From assembly GCA_050258095.1 (NCBI GenBank), contig JBLMYD010000057.1, forward strand, positions 18,435-82,434: 64,000 nucleotides of DNA. The letters run 5' to 3'. The notes under the pieces are model-generated. The model searched no databases. It had not been told where the DNA came from and saw nothing but the letters and a program-made list of their open reading frames with translations. The stretch comes from VRUE01 sp050258095. GTDB taxonomy: Bacteria; Actinomycetota; Thermoleophilia; Solirubrobacterales; 70-9. Numbering within the stretch: the first letter of the stretch is position 1; every line of letters begins with the position of its first letter. A program made the position numbers and the translations under genes. Positions 56,390 to 64,000 of this stretch are shown one piece after another.

Positions 56390-57234
56390 GAGAGCGCCCC
56401 CTCGACCGAGCGCACGTACCAGCGGTTGCGCTTGACCAGCTCCAGGCGGTAGGCGAGCTGGTAGACGGCGCCGCTTGCCGGGTCGCGGAAGCGACCCGAG
56501 ACGACGACAGTGCGCCGGTGCCCTTCGCCGTCGCCAAGCTGGGCGACTGAGCCGCCCGAGCCGAACGGTTCCAGCGCTCCCCCCAGCGGCGCGACCGAGG
56601 CGCCCGGCGCCAGCAGATAGGAGAGGTCGCGCGCGGAGCGGTCGGCGAGGTAGGCGGGCAGGAACTTCGCCGCCAGTGCCCGGATCGCCCCCGCGTCTTC
56701 ACCGGCAAGCGGCCGGGGTCGCTCACCTTCGACCCCGGCCGTGCTCGGTTCCGCGACCACCCAGGGCGCGCCGGAGACCGCCACCTCGCCCGCCCTCGAG
56801 CGGGAGATCGGGACGGCCAGGTACAGGCTGCGCCCGTCGCGGAGATCGCAGGCGACGGTGAGAATCTCCCTACCGCCGCCAAGCTCTTGTGTTGCGGCCA
56901 CCTCCGCCTGGATGAGCGCCGCATCGCCAGCGAGGGCGGAGCGCCCGCGGCCGACCCTCGCGCCTTCGGCGAGGAAAGGCGCCAGCTCCCTCGGGGCTGG
57001 ATCTGCGAGATAGGCGCGGGCGAAGCGCACCGCGAGGGAGGCGCTCGCGGGATCGACCCCCTCGCTGCGCACTGGAGCCGAGCGACTCACACCCTCTGGC
57101 GCCAGCACCGCTCCCAGGCCCCGGACCAACAGCAGGGCGATCACGGCCCAGATCGCCACCCGTCCCAGCGGGCGCAGGGCCGAGCCGGCGCTGCGCCTCG
57201 ATGCCTCGAATCTCTTACCTACCTCACCACTCAC
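56386..57234 (-). CDS. TcpC-like conjugation channel protein, first gene of the transfer operon
   Basis: A 282-aa bitopic protein: one membrane helix (VAIWAVIALLLVRGLGAVLA), then two NTF2-like periplasmic domains (SASLAVRFARAYLADPAPRE and AIRALAAKFLPAYLADRSAR), as in TcpC/VirB8-type proteins. GTG 57,234 follows a strong AAGGAGGGG. It heads the leftward operon of about twelve overlapping genes. The 225-base leader holds GTGAC repeats and a perfect 26-bp palindrome. Confidence 0.8.
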   Translation of the reverse strand: MSGEVGKRFEASRRSAGSALRPLGRVAIWAVIALLLVRGLGAVLAPEGVSRSAPVRSEGVDPASASLAVRFARAYLADPAPRELAPFLAEGARVGRGRSALAGDAALIQAEVAATQELGGGREILTVACDLRDGRSLYLAVPISRSRAGEVAVSGAPWVVAEPSTAGVEGERPRPLAGEDAGAIRALAAKFLPAYLADRSARDLSYLLAPGASVAPLGGALEPFGSGGSVAQLGDGEGHRRTVVVSGRFRDPASGAVYQLAYRLELVKRNRWYVRSVEGALS

Positions 57235-57265
57235 CTTGCATTCCCCTCCTTGGGATTGCCGGGAC

Positions 57266-57292
57266 GTGACTGTCACCTCCTGTCACCGTCAC
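57266..57292. promoter_or_regulatory. GTGAC/GTCAC repeats in the transfer-operon leader
   Basis: GTGACTGTCAC (57,266-57,276) and GTCACCGTCAC (57,282-57,292) lie 32 bases before the first transfer gene. Regularly spaced inverted and direct copies of the same pentamer suggest a regulator site, perhaps for the wHTH protein encoded at 57,461. Confidence 0.4.
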
Positions 57293-57359
57293 GCCCCGGC
57301 GTGTTGTTTTGCGTTTGCAAGCCAGAAGTACCGCGGCGAAATCCCCCCGTCTACACAAG

Positions 57360-57385
57360 CGCCTAAGCGCTTAAGCGCTTAGGCG
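57360..57385. promoter_or_regulatory. Perfect 26-bp palindrome
   Basis: CGCCTAAGCGCTT is followed at once by its exact complement. A further AGGCGAA copy follows downstream (57,382-57,393). It lies between the wHTH regulator gene (ends 57,461) and the transfer operon. Either the operator of the transfer genes or part of the transfer origin. Confidence 0.6.
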
Positions 57386-57460
57386 AATAGGCGAAGCAGA
57401 TGTGCTATGTGCGCGCGCGAAGAACGGCACGCAGCAAGCGAGCAGGGGGTGAATCGCGCC

Positions 57461-57829
57461 CTACTCGGCCGGCGTCTGGGTGTTGCGATCGGCCTCGCCG
57501 GAGCCCAGCGAGCGGGTGAGCTGCTCGATCACCCACCAGGCGCTCCAGTCCTCGATCGCGTACAGGTTCGTGAGCCCGTCGGCGCGGCGGGCGACGATGC
57601 CCTCCCGCCAGAGCCCCTGGAGGTGGTGGGAGGCGTTCTGGTGGGTGAGCCCGAGGCGGTCGGCGAGCTCCTGCACGCCCGCCTCTCCCCCGCTCAGCTC
57701 CTCGAGCAGCCTGATGCTCTTGGCTTTGGCGAGGATCCGCAGGTACTTGGCGGTCAGCTCGACCAGCGGCTCGGGAAGCGGCTCTCGCGGCGGCGAGCGG
57801 CGTCCGTCAGCGCTCGGATCCGGGCCCAT
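57461..57829 (-). CDS. ArsR-type winged-helix regulator
   Basis: A 122-aa protein: LVELTAKYLRILAKAKSIRL, LEELSGGEAGVQELADRLGL, THQNASHHLQGLWREGIVAR and RADGLTNLYAIED form an ArsR-family winged helix with recognition helix and wing. No metal-binding cysteines are present. It lies between the control module and the transfer operon and probably binds the palindrome just beyond its stop. ATG 57,829 chosen; 26 bases after the preceding gene, so co-transcribed. Confidence 0.8.
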   Translation of the reverse strand: MGPDPSADGRRSPPREPLPEPLVELTAKYLRILAKAKSIRLLEELSGGEAGVQELADRLGLTHQNASHHLQGLWREGIVARRADGLTNLYAIEDWSAWWVIEQLTRSLGSGEADRNTQTPAE

Positions 57830-57855
57830 ACCCCACTCATCCCCTCGGTCTGTCC

Positions 57856-58452
57856 CTACAGCCCGAACTCTTCCGATTCGGTGGCGCCGTCGCGCAGGCG
57901 GGGCTTTTCCGGCTCGCTCGCGGGGGAAGGCGCGGGCGCGCTCGGCGCGGGCACCGATTCGGGCGGCTGGCTCGGAGCCGCCGGCTCTGCCGGAGCGGAA
58001 CGCTGCTCGTCTCGCGGGCGAGCATGGCGCCCGCTCCGCAAGACCCCGGCAGGGGCGCGCCCTAGCCGCGGCCGGGCGGTCTGCTCCGGCTCCCTCACCC
58101 ACCTGGTCGCGCTCGACCCCCTTCTATCCGCCTCGCGCGCCTTCGCAGGCAAGTCTCCAGGCGTGGGCCGGAATCGAGGGGTGGAACCACTCTCCACCAG
58201 CACGGGGACGATAATCCAGGCAAGCGCCACAGCAAGGGCAGTGAGCATTCCCAGGGCGATGATCTGAGCGCGACCCGAGAGAACGCGTTTTCGTCCCGCC
58301 TCTTCGGTGGCTTCCGATTTGCCCTGCGAAGTCTCGACCTCGCCCTCGGCATCTGACGCGCAGCCCGCGCGAGCTTCCTTATCACGCCAATAGTCCGTGA
58401 GCGAAGGTGACGTTGTGCCTTCTTTGGGTGTAGTGGGTTTCTTTGCTGACAT
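57856..58452 (-). CDS. Single-span membrane protein with EFGL C-terminus
   Basis: A 198-aa protein: cytoplasmic acidic N-terminus, one membrane helix (AQIIALGMLTALAVALAWII), then a basic, Pro/Ser/Glu-rich outer segment ending TESEEFGL. The same EFGL ending occurs on the sigma-fusion protein (58,612). It follows a promoter-like box and a good GGAGG site. Unknown function; perhaps a partner of the sigma fusion. Confidence 0.7.
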   Translation of the reverse strand: MSAKKPTTPKEGTTSPSLTDYWRDKEARAGCASDAEGEVETSQGKSEATEEAGRKRVLSGRAQIIALGMLTALAVALAWIIVPVLVESGSTPRFRPTPGDLPAKAREADRRGSSATRWVREPEQTARPRLGRAPAGVLRSGRHARPRDEQRSAPAEPAAPSQPPESVPAPSAPAPSPASEPEKPRLRDGATESEEFGL

Positions 58453-58502
58453 CGCAAACCTCCAGTCGCTGAACCGCTTCGGGTTCAGCTCGATGTTCTC
58501 TT

Positions 58503-58541
58503 TCACCCCTTACACGTATGGGAGCGCCGTCGCGCCACCCC
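58503..58541 (-). promoter_or_regulatory. Element-specific promoter box 1
   Basis: On the reverse strand GGGGTGGCGCGA, 13 variable bases, then CGTGTAAGGGGTGA. 31 of 39 positions match the box at 62,427-62,465. It lies 51 bases before the ATG of the EFGL membrane protein. Probable target of the element's own sigma factor. Confidence 0.65.
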
Positions 58542-58611
58542 TTCCGGGGAGGTCTTGGACGAAAGGACGAGTGTGACCGTCAGGTTTGGCGACGGCGGCT
58601 CGCGCTGGCGC

Positions 58612-60045
58612 TCACAGGCCGAACTCGGTGTTCGATCCACTCGTGCTCTTCGAGCCGCCGCCGGAGCCACCCCTCTTCGCCGTGGTGGCGCTGGCGACCG
58701 AGGAGCCCGGAGAGGAAGTGGACGTGCCGCTCGACGGCGCGGGCTGACTCGACTCGGGGCCGAACTCGGTGGCGACCTGCTGGGCGGAGGCCGGAGCGGC
58801 GGTCGAGGATCCCTGCCGAGCGGTGGTCGCTTCGCGCTTCGCCGCCGCGGTGCGCTTAGCGGAGGTCGTCGAGCTCGCGGCTTCGGGGCCGGCCGCCCTG
58901 TATTTGGCCGTGCCGGGGAACGACGGGCGGCTCTCGGCGCTCGCCCGCTTCGCCGGGTGCGCCTTTTGGCCGTGGTGGACCGGGGGGTCGACGATGCCCG
59001 GCACGACCCCGGCCGCGACGCAGGCTCCGGCTGCGACGGCGGCGGTGCAGGCCGAGGCGACGCGCCACGAGGAGGCGCCGAGGGCCTGCGAGACGCTCGC
59101 GTCGGTCCCGGGGCCGGGCAGGGCGCCGGCGAGCCTGAGCAGGATCTCGCGCAGCCGCTCGCGAACGGCACGGCTCGCCTCGCCGAGCGCCTGAACGCCA
59201 TGGGAGGCGAGCTCGAGCAGACGGGCTGGAACTACACCTGCGCGACCGGCGCCGAATGAGGAGACGAGCAGGACGCCGCTGGCGACGTCGATGAGGTAGT
59301 CGCGCATCCGCGCCTGGGCCCGCTGGCAGGCCCGGCAATGGGCCAGGTGGGCCTCGACCGCCGTGCGCTCGGCAGCGTCGCTCTCCTCGGCGAGGTAGCG
59401 GCGAAGCAGGGAGCCCTCCATCTCCGCGCAGCGCTCCCCCGCCTCGATCCGCCCATAGGTCTCCAGCACGCGGGCGTTGGCGCGCCCGATCACCTTGCGG
59501 TAGGTGCGCAGGGTGAGTCCGGGGATCTCGGCGACGATCTCCCCTGGCTCCATTCCCCGCAGGTGGCGGCTGGTGAAGATCAGCCGGTCGCGCTCGGAGA
59601 GCGTCGCCAGCGCCTCGCGCCCGATCGCCAGCGCCTCGCGCTCCTCGGCCAGCTCCCCGGGCGCCTCGGTGGGGCTTTCGGGCCGCAGGCGCGGCGGGCG
59701 CGCGCCCGGCCTGGCCCACAGAGCGTGTCGGCGGTCCTCGTCGATCAGCCGCCGGCAGCAGGCGCGCTTGACGAAGCGCACCATCTGAGACGCGGAGAAG
59801 CGCCGCTCGATCGGGTCGACGGCCTCCATCACCTTCTCGAAGGCGGCGGCGAAGAGTTCCTCGGCCTCGTGCTCGTCGCATCCGCGGCGGCGCAGCTCGG
59901 CCAGCGAGCCCCTGCGCGCCGGGTCGAAGACCCGCGCGTAGAACTGGGCCTCGGCGAGGCTCAGCCGCCGAGGCCCGGGCGCGGCCGGGCGGCGGCGGAG
60001 CGACCCCGCTCCACCCCGCCCTTCCCCGCCGCGCCGGGAACGCAT
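58612..60045 (-). CDS. ECF-like sigma factor fused to zinc-finger anti-sigma domain and membrane anchor
   Basis: A 477-aa protein. Residues 30-110 resemble sigma region 2 (LFAAAFEKVMEAVDPIERRF, FVKRACCRRLIDEDRR), about 140-200 sigma region 4 (LATLSERDRLIFTSRHLRGM, LTLRTYRKVIGRANARVLET). Next, an anti-sigma zinc finger EAHLAHCRACQRA (HxxxCxxC). Then a membrane span near 335-355 (ACTAAVAAGACVAAGVVPGI) and a Ser/Thr/Ala-rich outer tail ending NTEFGL. Sigma and its inhibitor in one membrane-tied chain would need cleavage to release the sigma part. It follows the secreted-protein gene by six bases, in one operon. Confidence 0.8.
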   Translation of the reverse strand: MRSRRGGEGRGGAGSLRRRPAAPGPRRLSLAEAQFYARVFDPARRGSLAELRRRGCDEHEAEELFAAAFEKVMEAVDPIERRFSASQMVRFVKRACCRRLIDEDRRHALWARPGARPPRLRPESPTEAPGELAEEREALAIGREALATLSERDRLIFTSRHLRGMEPGEIVAEIPGLTLRTYRKVIGRANARVLETYGRIEAGERCAEMEGSLLRRYLAEESDAAERTAVEAHLAHCRACQRAQARMRDYLIDVASGVLLVSSFGAGRAGVVPARLLELASHGVQALGEASRAVRERLREILLRLAGALPGPGTDASVSQALGASSWRVASACTAAVAAGACVAAGVVPGIVDPPVHHGQKAHPAKRASAESRPSFPGTAKYRAAGPEAASSTTSAKRTAAAKREATTARQGSSTAAPASAQQVATEFGPESSQPAPSSGTSTSSPGSSVASATTAKRGGSGGGSKSTSGSNTEFGL

Positions 60046-60051
60046 CGCCGC

Positions 60052-62361
60052 CTACCGACCGCGGCTTCCGGGCCTGACGATCAGCGTCAGCGGATCGGAG
60101 TTGCCCTGCAGATACGGGTACCCGGCCTGCGAGCGAACCTGGGCGCGCATCACGTAGCGGGTCGGCGCCTCGGTGCGGGTGAAGCGGTAGCCGACCGTGA
60201 CCTTGCCGCCCGCCCGCGTGCGGTAGCGACGGAAGGCGAGCCAGCCCTTGCCCTTCCTGACCTGCAGGACGACCACGACGTCGTCGTTGTCGGGGCCGGG
60301 GATGTAGCCGGTGAAATGGGCTGTGCCCTCGTTGCGGACGACCTTGCGCCGCACCCCGAAGGCCGGGTGGACGACCGTCTTCAGCGTCGCCTTCGCGCCC
60401 AGTTCGCGGTGACCGGAGCGGTAGACCGCGCTCACTTCGCGCGAGGGCCCGGCCGGGATCTGGAAGCTGTAGCCGCCCATCGGGCGGCTCATCGCGATCC
60501 CGAGGAACTCGCGCCGGTCTTCGGTGACGACGCGGGCGAAGACGCAGACCGGGGCACCCATCACGCCGTCGCCGCGCTCGGCGAGGCGGCCGGTGAGGAT
60601 CGACCCCTCGCCCTGGCGGACGACCGCTTCGGCGCCCTGGTCGGTGCCCACCCCGGCGCTGAGCGAGTTCGCCTCGCCGGCGTCTGAGCGAATGCACCTA
60701 TAGGAGAGCGGCGCCGTCGCGGGGGCGCCGACGTTGCCCTCTTCGTCTTCGAGCCAGAGGCGCAGGGTGTAGGGGCCGGGTTGCGTGGGCGTTTCGAGGT
60801 CTTCGATCGCCGCGACGCCTTCCCCCTCGACGGTCTGGGTCGCCACCGCGACCCTGCCCGTGCCGTCGAGCACCTGGTAGTGGGCGGCGTCGATCGGCGA
60901 GCCCGAGTCGGCGATGTTCTGCCAGCGCAGGTCGAAGCCGTCGGCCGAGCGCGCAGTCTCGGGCGGTGTCACCTGCAGGCCCTGCGGAGCGGCCGGTGGC
61001 GTCGTGTCGTGGGGGATCGGCACCGTGGTCGCCGGGCCGGTGAGGCCGACCGAGTCCTCGAGCCAGACCCGCAGCCGGTAGTCGCCCGCCTTGGCCGGAC
61101 CATGCACTTCGGCGATCTCGGTCGGGTTCGTCCCCGAGAGAACCTGCTCGGGCACGACGACGCTCCCCGCCGCGTCGATCACCTCGTAGTGGACCCTGGC
61201 GATCGGCGAGCCGGGGTCTGGCGGCAGCGAGAACTGGGCGCCGAAGCGGTCGAGGTAGCGCGCCGGGTTGGCGCTCAGCACGTGCAGGCCGGCCGGGGCG
61301 CCCGGGGCGGTGTTGTCGACGCGGATCGTGCGCTGGGCGCAGCTCTCGCCGCCGGTTCCGTTCAGGCCCTGGTACTGGCCGTAGTCCCGGGTGCAGACCG
61401 AGAGGTTGTGCGAGCCGTCGGCGAGGCTCGCGGTGTCGAGTTCGTAGCTCCGCCCCCAGGGCCCGCCGGTCGGACACGGCTGGTATGTGCGCGAGAACTC
61501 GCCGTTGGTCTGGGAGGCGGTGGCGTTGCACTTGCTCATCGCCTGGTAGTCGACGAGGTGGCGCTCCGCGCCGTCGATGCGGACCCGTTCGTCGCGCATC
61601 CCCGAGCCCTGATCGGAGGCGCTCCAGGACACCTTCTGGGCGCCGCGCACCCACTGGCCCGCCATCAGCGCCGAGGAGGCATCGGCGAAGGAGACCTGCG
61701 ATGGCGAGTCGTCGCTGAGGACGAAGACGAAGCCGTTGGCGTCGACCGCGTTGTAGTTGGCGCGGTCACAGCCCGCCGGGCGCACGCAGAGCAGTTCGAA
61801 GTAGAAGCGCTGGAAGTCCAGGTACGGGCCGAAGGGCCACAGGTGCGAGCCGAAGGAGGAGGTCGGCGCCCAGTTGGTCCCCGAGTTCGAGAGCCCGGCG
61901 CCCTGGTTGAGGAAGACCGTCCCGTTGTTGGAGAAATCGAGCCCCCAGAAGCGGGCGCGCCAGCCTTCGTTGAAGGCGTTGGGCTGGCGGGTGTAGCCGC
62001 CGCCGGACTTGAAATGCACGTAGGCGGGCGTCTCAAAGACGATCCGCCCGTAGGCGCCCTCGCCCGCGTTGCCGGCGGCTTCGTGCTCTGAGATGCGCAT
62101 GAAGGCGGCATCCCCCGGCGGGTCGCCGCCGGCCCCGCCGCAGCGGTTGGCGAAGTCGAAGATGCCGTTCGGGTGCTGGGCGTTGACCGTGTTGGTCTGG
62201 GTGGTGTAGGGCGGCGCGCCCGAGGTGGTGGCGCAGGCCACCATCTTGTATTGGGCGGCCTTGGCTGTCGCCGCGCAGACGACGGCGGTCGCCGCGCAGA
62301 TCAGCATCAGGCATAGGGCTATCGCGACCGGCCGGGCCGGTCCTCCCAATCGAGAAGACAT
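60052..62361 (-). CDS. Secreted multidomain surface protein
   Basis: A 769-aa exported protein. Signal peptide (AIALCLMLICAATAVVCAAT) then, to about residue 230, a lectin-like domain with cysteines (CATTSGAPPY, NRCGGAGGDPPG, ELLCVRPAGC). Two or three immunoglobulin/fibronectin-type repeats follow (VDNTAPGAPAGLHVLSANPA, DTTPPAAPQGLQVTPPETA), then a C-terminal beta-rich region. A likely mating-contact or adhesion protein. ATG follows GGAGAGAGAA; a promoter box lies 66 bases upstream. Confidence 0.8.
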   Translation of the reverse strand: MSSRLGGPARPVAIALCLMLICAATAVVCAATAKAAQYKMVACATTSGAPPYTTQTNTVNAQHPNGIFDFANRCGGAGGDPPGDAAFMRISEHEAAGNAGEGAYGRIVFETPAYVHFKSGGGYTRQPNAFNEGWRARFWGLDFSNNGTVFLNQGAGLSNSGTNWAPTSSFGSHLWPFGPYLDFQRFYFELLCVRPAGCDRANYNAVDANGFVFVLSDDSPSQVSFADASSALMAGQWVRGAQKVSWSASDQGSGMRDERVRIDGAERHLVDYQAMSKCNATASQTNGEFSRTYQPCPTGGPWGRSYELDTASLADGSHNLSVCTRDYGQYQGLNGTGGESCAQRTIRVDNTAPGAPAGLHVLSANPARYLDRFGAQFSLPPDPGSPIARVHYEVIDAAGSVVVPEQVLSGTNPTEIAEVHGPAKAGDYRLRVWLEDSVGLTGPATTVPIPHDTTPPAAPQGLQVTPPETARSADGFDLRWQNIADSGSPIDAAHYQVLDGTGRVAVATQTVEGEGVAAIEDLETPTQPGPYTLRLWLEDEEGNVGAPATAPLSYRCIRSDAGEANSLSAGVGTDQGAEAVVRQGEGSILTGRLAERGDGVMGAPVCVFARVVTEDRREFLGIAMSRPMGGYSFQIPAGPSREVSAVYRSGHRELGAKATLKTVVHPAFGVRRKVVRNEGTAHFTGYIPGPDNDDVVVVLQVRKGKGWLAFRRYRTRAGGKVTVGYRFTRTEAPTRYVMRAQVRSQAGYPYLQGNSDPLTLIVRPGSRGR

Positions 62362-62426
62362 TTCTCTCTCCTTTTTCCTGCCGGCCCCCTGGACCGGCGC
62401 TCTGGGCCCCTGCTAATCGGGTCCCC

Positions 62427-62465
62427 TCACCCCTTACACGGATGAGCGGCGTCTCGCGCCACCCC
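62427..62465 (-). promoter_or_regulatory. Element-specific promoter box 2
   Basis: On the reverse strand GGGGTGGCGCGA, variable 13 bases, CGTGTAAGGGGTGA, as in the box at 58,503. It is upstream of the secreted protein and sigma-fusion operon, so the sigma factor may control its own synthesis. Confidence 0.65.
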
Positions 62466-62594
62466 CTGGGATGAAATTCGTGGGGAACTAGCCCATATGC
62501 AAAGAGAGAAACACGGAAGACTTTCGAGTGGTTCGGGCGGCTCGCTCGATCATTCGTTGAAATCCACGGATTCGGCTAAAGCCATCGCCGTGAT

Positions 62595-63587
62595 CTACCC
62601 GCCTTCCAGAACTGCCTCGAATTGCTTCATCGAGCGGAGTGCGATGACCTTCGCATTAGGGGCGATCCGCCCAAAGAAGTCAACGTGGCGCACTCGCGTT
62701 TCCTCGCTTGGATCCACCAGCACGATGTCCTCCAGATACTCGCTTAGATCCGTTGCGAGCAGCGTACGCACGAGGCCGTCTGCGGAAGGCATCGAGTAAC
62801 CGACGATCACCAGGCGGCGCATCGTGCCAACTACGGTTCGGGCCTTGCGCCAAATCTCGCTGAGCGGGGGGTTGGTGACCGGCTTGTTGGTCAAAGGCGG
62901 CGCGATTACGCCGTTTGCGACCGGTCTGTAAGGCCTGGCACGAAGGCGAAGGGGGACGGCCGGCCCCCGCCAGTTCAGCGATCCGTGGAGCTTGAGCAAC
63001 TGGATTGAGCCCTTAGCTCGCCTGCCCTTTCCCTGCCTTCTCCAAACATTGGCGCCCTTGGCTACGGGCAATCCATATCCACCCCGCTGCGGATCGAAGC
63101 GAAAGCCGGCGTTGGTCCGCAAGGCCTCATCCATCACACAGTCGTAGTTCAGCGAGATGACAGCGTCGTTCGCAGATAGGCGACCGGCCATTGCGGCATG
63201 CGTACTGCACGAGCCGGTGATGCTCTCCCCGAGAAGTTCGGGCAGCACAACCTGGAGAGCGTCGATGAGTCGTTTTGGCTCTTCAAGAACGCGGCCACTG
63301 GTCACCTTGAACTTTTCATGGAAGGTGCGTGCGGCATCAAGATTGTTGAAGACCGTCTCCAGGCCAACGGTCAACGCCGGCCCGTAGACCGTCCGCACAT
63401 GCTCAATGAGCTTGCGGCCCTCGTCTGAGCGCCCTGAGGCCGACATCTGGAGAACTTGAAAAAAGTCTTGGTCGAGGGGCGGCGGGACGGCCGCCTCGGA
63501 CTCCACGAAGGACGCACCGCGTGTTGCACCAGCCCCAAGAATCACGAGTGTCTTTCGCTGCTTCAGACCGAGTGATGGGATGTCCAC
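62595..63587 (-). CDS. SIR2-like NAD+-consuming protein
   Basis: A 330-aa SIR2-family protein: TLVILGAGATRGASF (NAD loop), AVISLNYDCVMDEAL (NYD), LLKLHGSLNWRGP (the catalytic-His region LHGS) and RRLVIVGYSMPSADGLVRTL. No zinc cysteines, so it belongs to the bacterial defence SIR2 group that hydrolyses NAD+, not to deacetylases. It covers the SIR2 domain alone, without a sensor domain; a partner may lie outside the window. ATG start. Confidence 0.85.
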   Translation of the reverse strand: MDIPSLGLKQRKTLVILGAGATRGASFVESEAAVPPPLDQDFFQVLQMSASGRSDEGRKLIEHVRTVYGPALTVGLETVFNNLDAARTFHEKFKVTSGRVLEEPKRLIDALQVVLPELLGESITGSCSTHAAMAGRLSANDAVISLNYDCVMDEALRTNAGFRFDPQRGGYGLPVAKGANVWRRQGKGRRAKGSIQLLKLHGSLNWRGPAVPLRLRARPYRPVANGVIAPPLTNKPVTNPPLSEIWRKARTVVGTMRRLVIVGYSMPSADGLVRTLLATDLSEYLEDIVLVDPSEETRVRHVDFFGRIAPNAKVIALRSMKQFEAVLEGG

Positions 63588-63752
63588 ATGTCAACACTAT
63601 TGGCTCAGGCGCCAGAAGCAACTCCGGTTGGCGACACCGTTGCAGTCCGAAGGCAACCAGCAGGAGCGCGCTGCAAAGCGGACCCATGTCGTCCCTCGAG
63701 GCCAGGGTCACATCTTTGACTCAGTCAACTGCGACAAGGTAGCTTCGAATCG

Positions 63753-63902
63753 ATGGATTGGACCGACGGGCTTCAGGTCTTCTGCGCCGACGTGGGGTCA
63801 ATCGCGCGCGACAGCTTCGCCTGGGCACGACGGATCCCGAGCTCCGACGGTGAGGAACTTCATCGGCCCGAGAGCATCGCCCTCTCTGCCAACGTCACGT
63901 GA
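63753..63902 (+). CDS. Short frame resembling the start of a DUF429-like protein
   Basis: A 49-aa frame, too short for a full protein: MDWTDGLQVFCADVGSIARD then SFAWARRIPSSDGEELHRPE. The start FCADVGSIARDSFAWAR resembles the beginning of DUF429/RNase H-like proteins. It stops at a TGA after ANVT. Probably a truncated gene end or a small peptide. Confidence 0.35.
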   Translation: MDWTDGLQVFCADVGSIARDSFAWARRIPSSDGEELHRPESIALSANVT

Positions 63903-63955
63903 GACACGCATGATTCGGGAATTACTGAACCCCGAGGGCGTGAATGGAGCACGTG

Positions 63956-64000
63956 ATGTCGTTGATCAACCGAGACGAAGCCGCCGGCCGCGAAACGGAG
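63956..64000 (+). CDS. Start of an unidentified gene (partial)
   Basis: ATG at 63,956 with GGAG seven bases upstream opens a frame (MSLINRDEAAGRETE) that runs off the right edge. Too short to classify. Confidence 0.4.
   Translation, partial: MSLINRDEAAGRETE

Noticed and set aside
57360..57385. Calling the 26-bp palindrome a proven oriT
   Set aside because: No nick-site consensus for Replic_Relax proteins can be recognised by eye; operator is equally likely.
1..64000. CRISPR array, rRNA operon, complete insertion sequence
   Set aside because: No regularly spaced 24-40 bp repeats with unique spacers, no rRNA stretches and no transposase were found.

Overview
The window reads as a high-GC actinobacterial chromosome. 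The arrangement of lipoate, pyruvate dehydrogenase and thiamine genes, the frequent GTG/TTG starts and GTGA/ATGA start-stop overlaps, and the acidic low-complexity proteins suggest a Thermoleophilia/Solirubrobacterales-type organism. That placement is inference; there is no rRNA here.

Layout. (1) 1-6.9 kb is accessory DNA: an RHH antitoxin fragment, a membrane protein, a Xre-RES toxin-antitoxin pair, and a 1374-aa DUF4011-helicase-nuclease defence protein (Hhe type), ending at a tRNA-Lys. (2) 7.2-23.2 kb is mostly core metabolism: a TPP-riboswitch-controlled thiO-thiSG operon (ThiS fused to ThiG), divergent thiE, lpdA, then pdhA-pdhB-pdhC, lipB and lipA. Together these make the pyruvate dehydrogenase complex and its lipoyl cofactor. 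This region is peppered with palindromic elements, several lying in frame inside genes (pdhC twice, a membrane protein, lipB). (3) 23.2-25.7 kb has tRNA-Ala(TGC), an acidic protein and two VapBC/FitAB-type pairs. (4) At 25,821 there is a 5' half of a tRNA-Ala(CGC), cut off right after the anticodon loop, which is the likely left end of an integrated element. (5) 26.0-42.4 kb is its cargo: a second RES/antitoxin pair, a tyrosine recombinase, a two-gene cassette bounded by perfect 21-bp inverted sites, a ubiquitin-like (UBL-JAB plus E1) operon, and a divergent ImmR/ImmA-type regulator with a papain-like peptidase. (6) 42.4-57.2 kb is one long leftward conjugation operon (TcpC-, pilin-, TcpE-, VirB4-, TrbL-like, cell-wall hydrolase, coupling ATPase, Replic_Relax, DNA methyltransferase, Xis-like, integrase). 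(7) 57.4-62.5 kb is a control and surface module: a wHTH regulator, a membrane protein, a sigma/anti-sigma fusion and a secreted repeat protein, with two near-identical 39-bp promoter-like boxes. (8) 62.6-64 kb has a SIR2-like protein and the start of another gene.

The most unusual system is at 27.2-33.0 kb. A XerC/D-like recombinase ends inside a 21-bp site; an exact inverted copy lies 4.8 kb away. Each site abuts the start codon of a gene reading inward: an Mrr-nuclease/STAND-NTPase (Avs-like) protein from the left and a family-2 glycosyltransferase from the right. Each site carries the ribosome-binding sequence of its gene, and the left site also holds the recombinase stop codon. Inversion would exchange the two genes without damaging any reading frame, so this looks like a phase-variable switch between an antiviral ATPase and a surface-modifying enzyme. 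The leftward UBL operon runs towards the other side of the switch.
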